Assembly: GCF_016429015.1 (NCBI RefSeq)
Contig: NZ_JAELTU010000001.1
Coordinates: 1 to 64,000, forward strand
Length of the DNA stretch: 64,000 nt
DNA from: Rhizobium sp. ASV20
GTDB lineage: Bacteria; Pseudomonadota; Alphaproteobacteria; Rhizobiales; Rhizobiaceae
Reading direction: 5' to 3'
The notes under the pieces are model-generated. The model ran no database searches. It was given only the letters and a program-made list of their open reading frames with translations, and was not told where the DNA came from. The position numbers were made by a program, and so were the translations under genes. The stretch's first letter is position 1; each line of letters opens with the position of its first letter. Below are positions 61,772 through 64,000 of this stretch, in pieces.

Positions 61772-62785
61772 GTGAGTATTTTTTCGACCTTCATCAGGGT
61801 CACTCCCTCTATGAATACAGCGCTCGAAGTGCTGAGGGACACCCAGACCAAACTAGTCAATGCGGAGCGGCAGATGTCGTCCGGGCTGCGGGTGCAGACG
61901 GTCAAGGACAACGCCACCTATTGGAGAATCTCCACTTTGACGCGTACCGACGTCGGCGCAATATCGGCGGTACAGGATGCGCTCGGGCTTGCAGCCTCCA
62001 CAGTCAATACAGCGTCCACAGGTGTGGAGAGCGCGATCGATGTCGTGACGCAGATCCGTACCAAGCTCGTCAGTGCCTATGAGACCAGCGTCGACAAGAC
62101 GAAGCTGAACGATGAGATCACCCAGCTCAAACAGCAGCTGCGAAGCGTCGGGGAATCGGCCACGTTCAACGGCGTCAACTGGACCGTGTTACAGGACGGC
62201 ACCGACCCGACGAAGCCGCATCAGATTCCAGGGTCGCTCATTCGCGACACCAATGGAGGCATCTCGATCGGCATGCTGAACTACGAAGGTGTTACGTCGG
62301 CTGGCGGTCCCATCATTTCGGCGGATGCCCGATATCTGATCGACGATCAATCGAGCGGTTCGGGCGGCTACGGCGTGCTGACGTCGACCGCCTTTGCGAC
62401 GGAGGCGGGCGCGGCCAAAAACTACGTGTTGATCAGCAGCCGAAATGGCAACACCAGCGGCCAGACCGAAATCTCCCTCAATGCAAATACGACGCAGGGG
62501 GCGATTGCCGATATGGTCAATACGGTGACAGGAATGTTGCAGCAGCTCAATACGATCGGATCCGCCTTCGGTTCGCTCGAATCCCGCATTGGTTTGCAGA
62601 CTGAGTTCGCCAAGAATCTGAACGATTCCCTGACAAGCGGAGTTGGCAAGCTCGTGGACGCGGACATGGAGCAGCAATCGAGCAGGGTCTTGGCGCTACA
62701 GGCCCAGCAACAACTCGGGCTGCAGTCTCTGTCGATCGCCAATGCCAGCTTTAATACCGTGCTTCAGCTTTTCCACGCCGCCTGA
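61772..62785 (+). CDS. Flagellin, divergent orphan
   Basis: Flagellar filament protein of 337 residues from the GTG at 61772 (MSIFSTFIRVTPSMNTALEV). N-terminal D0/D1 helices (VNAERQMSSGLRVQTVKDNA, then GLAASTVNTASTGVESAIDV) and the C-terminal helix (LVDADMEQQSSRVLALQAQQ) are conserved; the middle is variable. Compared with usual rhizobial flagellins the N-terminus is changed. An ATG at 61811 is a shorter alternative. It lies alone, away from any flagellar cluster, so it may be a minor or specialised flagellin. Confidence 0.85.
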   Translation: MSIFSTFIRVTPSMNTALEVLRDTQTKLVNAERQMSSGLRVQTVKDNATYWRISTLTRTDVGAISAVQDALGLAASTVNTASTGVESAIDVVTQIRTKLVSAYETSVDKTKLNDEITQLKQQLRSVGESATFNGVNWTVLQDGTDPTKPHQIPGSLIRDTNGGISIGMLNYEGVTSAGGPIISADARYLIDDQSSGSGGYGVLTSTAFATEAGAAKNYVLISSRNGNTSGQTEISLNANTTQGAIADMVNTVTGMLQQLNTIGSAFGSLESRIGLQTEFAKNLNDSLTSGVGKLVDADMEQQSSRVLALQAQQQLGLQSLSIANASFNTVLQLFHAA

Positions 62786-62980
62786 TCATCATCGGCGCCG
62801 CAAGCAAGGTAAGGCGGGGTTGCTACGGGCTCCGCCGAGTGCCGGTAGCTCACGATTCCTGCAGGAGTTGTGCATAAGCTCTATGCACAGGCAACAAAGG
62901 ACTGGTTAAGATTTCTCTTCATCATCTTGCCGCAATGTTTCATATCTGCTGCGGCCATCGAACCGGAGAGCGACGATTCT

Positions 62981-63649
62981 ATGATCAAGAAATTTGCCAT
63001 TCTTGCCCTGGGGGCAGTCTTTTTGAACGCGTGCACCACGACTGATCCCTATACGGGCGAGCAGAAGGTGTCCAACACGGCTGGCGGTGCGGCGATCGGT
63101 GCCGGCGTCGGTGCTGTTGCGGGTCTCCTTATCGGTCATTCGCCGTCTTCGCGCCGCAATGCCGCCCTGATCGGTGCCGGCGTCGGTGCGCTCGCGGGTG
63201 CGGGCATCGGCAACTACATGGACCAGCAGGAATCCGAGCTGCGTGCGCAGCTGCAGGGCACCGGGGTCTCGGTTACTCGCGTCGGCGACCGCATCATCCT
63301 CAATATGCCGTCGGCGATCACCTTCGATATCGACAGGGACGCGATCAAGCCGGAATTCTTTGCGACGCTCAATTCCGTCGCCATCGTTCTGCGCAAGTTC
63401 AACCGCACTCTCATCGACGTCAACGGTCACACCGATTCGACCGGCAGCCTGCAGCATAATCAGGATCTGTCCGAGCGCCGCGCCGGTTCCGTTGCTTCCT
63501 ATCTCAGCGGCCAGGGTATCGACCAGCGCCGCATGTCGGCGATCGGCTTCGGCCCGTCGCAGCCGGTTGCGTCCAACGCGAGCGAGGCTGGCCGTGCGCA
63601 GAACCGCCGCGTCGAAATCCAGATCGCGCCGATCACACAGAACGGCTAA
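62981..63649 (+). CDS. OmpA-family lipoprotein (YiaD-like)
   Basis: 222-residue outer-membrane lipoprotein: lipobox LNAC (Cys near residue 18), a glycine-zipper region (GGAAIGAGVGAVAGLLIG and IGAGVGALAGAGIGNYM) and a C-terminal OmpA domain binding peptidoglycan (DVNGHTDSTGSLQHN, SERRAGSVASYL, GRAQNRRVEIQI). ATG at 62981 follows ggagagcg and starts a good signal peptide; an upstream start would bury it. A strong terminator follows. Confidence 0.92.
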   Translation: MIKKFAILALGAVFLNACTTTDPYTGEQKVSNTAGGAAIGAGVGAVAGLLIGHSPSSRRNAALIGAGVGALAGAGIGNYMDQQESELRAQLQGTGVSVTRVGDRIILNMPSAITFDIDRDAIKPEFFATLNSVAIVLRKFNRTLIDVNGHTDSTGSLQHNQDLSERRAGSVASYLSGQGIDQRRMSAIGFGPSQPVASNASEAGRAQNRRVEIQIAPITQNG

Positions 63650-63662
63650 GCCTGTTCCACAG

Positions 63663-63698
63663 AAGCGGCCGGGTCTTGCGATCCGGCCGCTCTTTTTT
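63663..63698 (+). terminator. Terminator after the OmpA-family gene
   Basis: GCGGCCGG (63665-63672), 10-nt loop, CCGGCCGC (63683-63690), then TCTTTTTT. It sits between the convergent OmpA-family and DUF2000 genes. Confidence 0.88.
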
Positions 63699-63708
63699 GC
63701 GCGTCTGA

Positions 63709-64000
63709 TCACGCATGCATGCTTGCACCCTTGGTGATCTTGTCCACGATCTTCTTTTCCGCGCGCAGTGCGATACCGACGACTTTGGCGTCCTCGGGAG
63801 CGAATTCGGAAAACACCGCGCGATTGGCAACGTCGTGGCCCGTGGAAAACATTTCCTCGATGAAGATGGAAGAGGTGACGCCGCGTTCCAGCGAGCGGCG
63901 ATGGATGGCGGAGATCTTGTCCTGATCGGCCGACAGGACGATGATCGGCTGAATCGACAATGCGTTGTAGACGTTGCCGGTGCGATCGCGATAGGCTTCG
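63709..64000 (-). CDS. DUF2000 family protein (5' end outside the window)
   Basis: Reverse-strand gene cut by the window edge; about 96 C-terminal residues are visible and the frame stays open to 64000. The visible part includes EAYRDRTGNVYNALSIQPII, VLSADQDKISAIHRRSL, and RGVTSSIFIEEMFSTGHDVA, which fit DUF2000, a small family of unknown function. A TTG at 63960 should not be taken as the start, because family similarity continues upstream of it. Convergent with the OmpA-family gene. Confidence 0.8.
   Translation of the reverse strand, partial: EAYRDRTGNVYNALSIQPIIVLSADQDKISAIHRRSLERGVTSSIFIEEMFSTGHDVANRAVFSEFAPEDAKVVGIALRAEKKIVDKITKGASMHA

Overview
This window reads as chromosomal DNA from an alphaproteobacterium of the Rhizobium/Agrobacterium group. 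The reasons are the long-tailed FtsZ and basic, Pro/Lys-tailed FtsL, a MurE with the meso-diaminopimelate signature, the type-A RNase P RNA directly upstream of mraZ, a rhizobial type of flagellin, GC-rich coding DNA and many genes (rsmH, prmA, lpxC, ftsQ) whose N-termini read like rhizobial homologues. I see no plasmid, phage, IS or CRISPR signature; it looks like core chromosome with an ordinary accessory flank.

Layout. 34-1227 is a sarcosine/N-methyltryptophan-oxidase-like flavoenzyme. 1290-1695 is rnpB. 2125-25209 is the division and cell-wall (dcw) cluster: mraZ, rsmH, ftsL, ftsI, murE, murF, mraY, murD, ftsW, murG, murC, murB, then an MHS-family transporter (reverse) and an aquaporin, then ddl, ftsQ, ftsA, ftsZ and lpxC. 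Most dcw genes overlap or nearly touch (ATGA or 1-10 nt junctions), so they are probably co-transcribed in two blocks, mraZ-murB and ddl-ftsZ. Each block has an imperfect CtrA-like box (TTAA-N7-TTAA type) upstream, and mraZ is preceded by three G-rich repeats at 10-nt spacing that resemble MraZ operator boxes. 25494-31907 holds bamD, recN, a DadA-like flavoenzyme and ligA.

31949-45223 is mixed: a YhhY-like acetyltransferase, an ArsR-type regulator with an AHSA1/SRPBCC partner under a clearly visible promoter/operator, a CreA-like secreted protein, a lone cheW, a SCO1/SenC copper chaperone, an FAD monooxygenase, prmA, a 46-codon unrecognised gene with its own terminator, an Xaa-Pro aminopeptidase, azlCD, a DUF2164 protein, panC-panB and an SDR whose catalytic Tyr/Lys appear to be replaced. 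45224-54279 holds LysR, a polysaccharide flippase-like protein, a GT4 glycosyltransferase, pncA, a GluP/FucP-type sugar permease and three divergent regulator/enzyme arrangements (LysR/SDR, AraC/SDR, HxlR/GST). 54378-64000 contains the UvrD/PcrA helicase, a two-gene RND efflux system, an orphan divergent flagellin, an OmpA-family lipoprotein and the 3' part of a DUF2000 gene cut by the window edge.

I did not find a clearly new multi-gene system. The items most worth a second look are the small gene at 38446-38586, the operator architecture at 32741-32790, the paired CtrA-like boxes and MraZ-like repeats, the transporter/aquaporin insertion in the dcw cluster, the 27-codon frame between ftsA and ftsZ, and the SDR lacking YxxxK.
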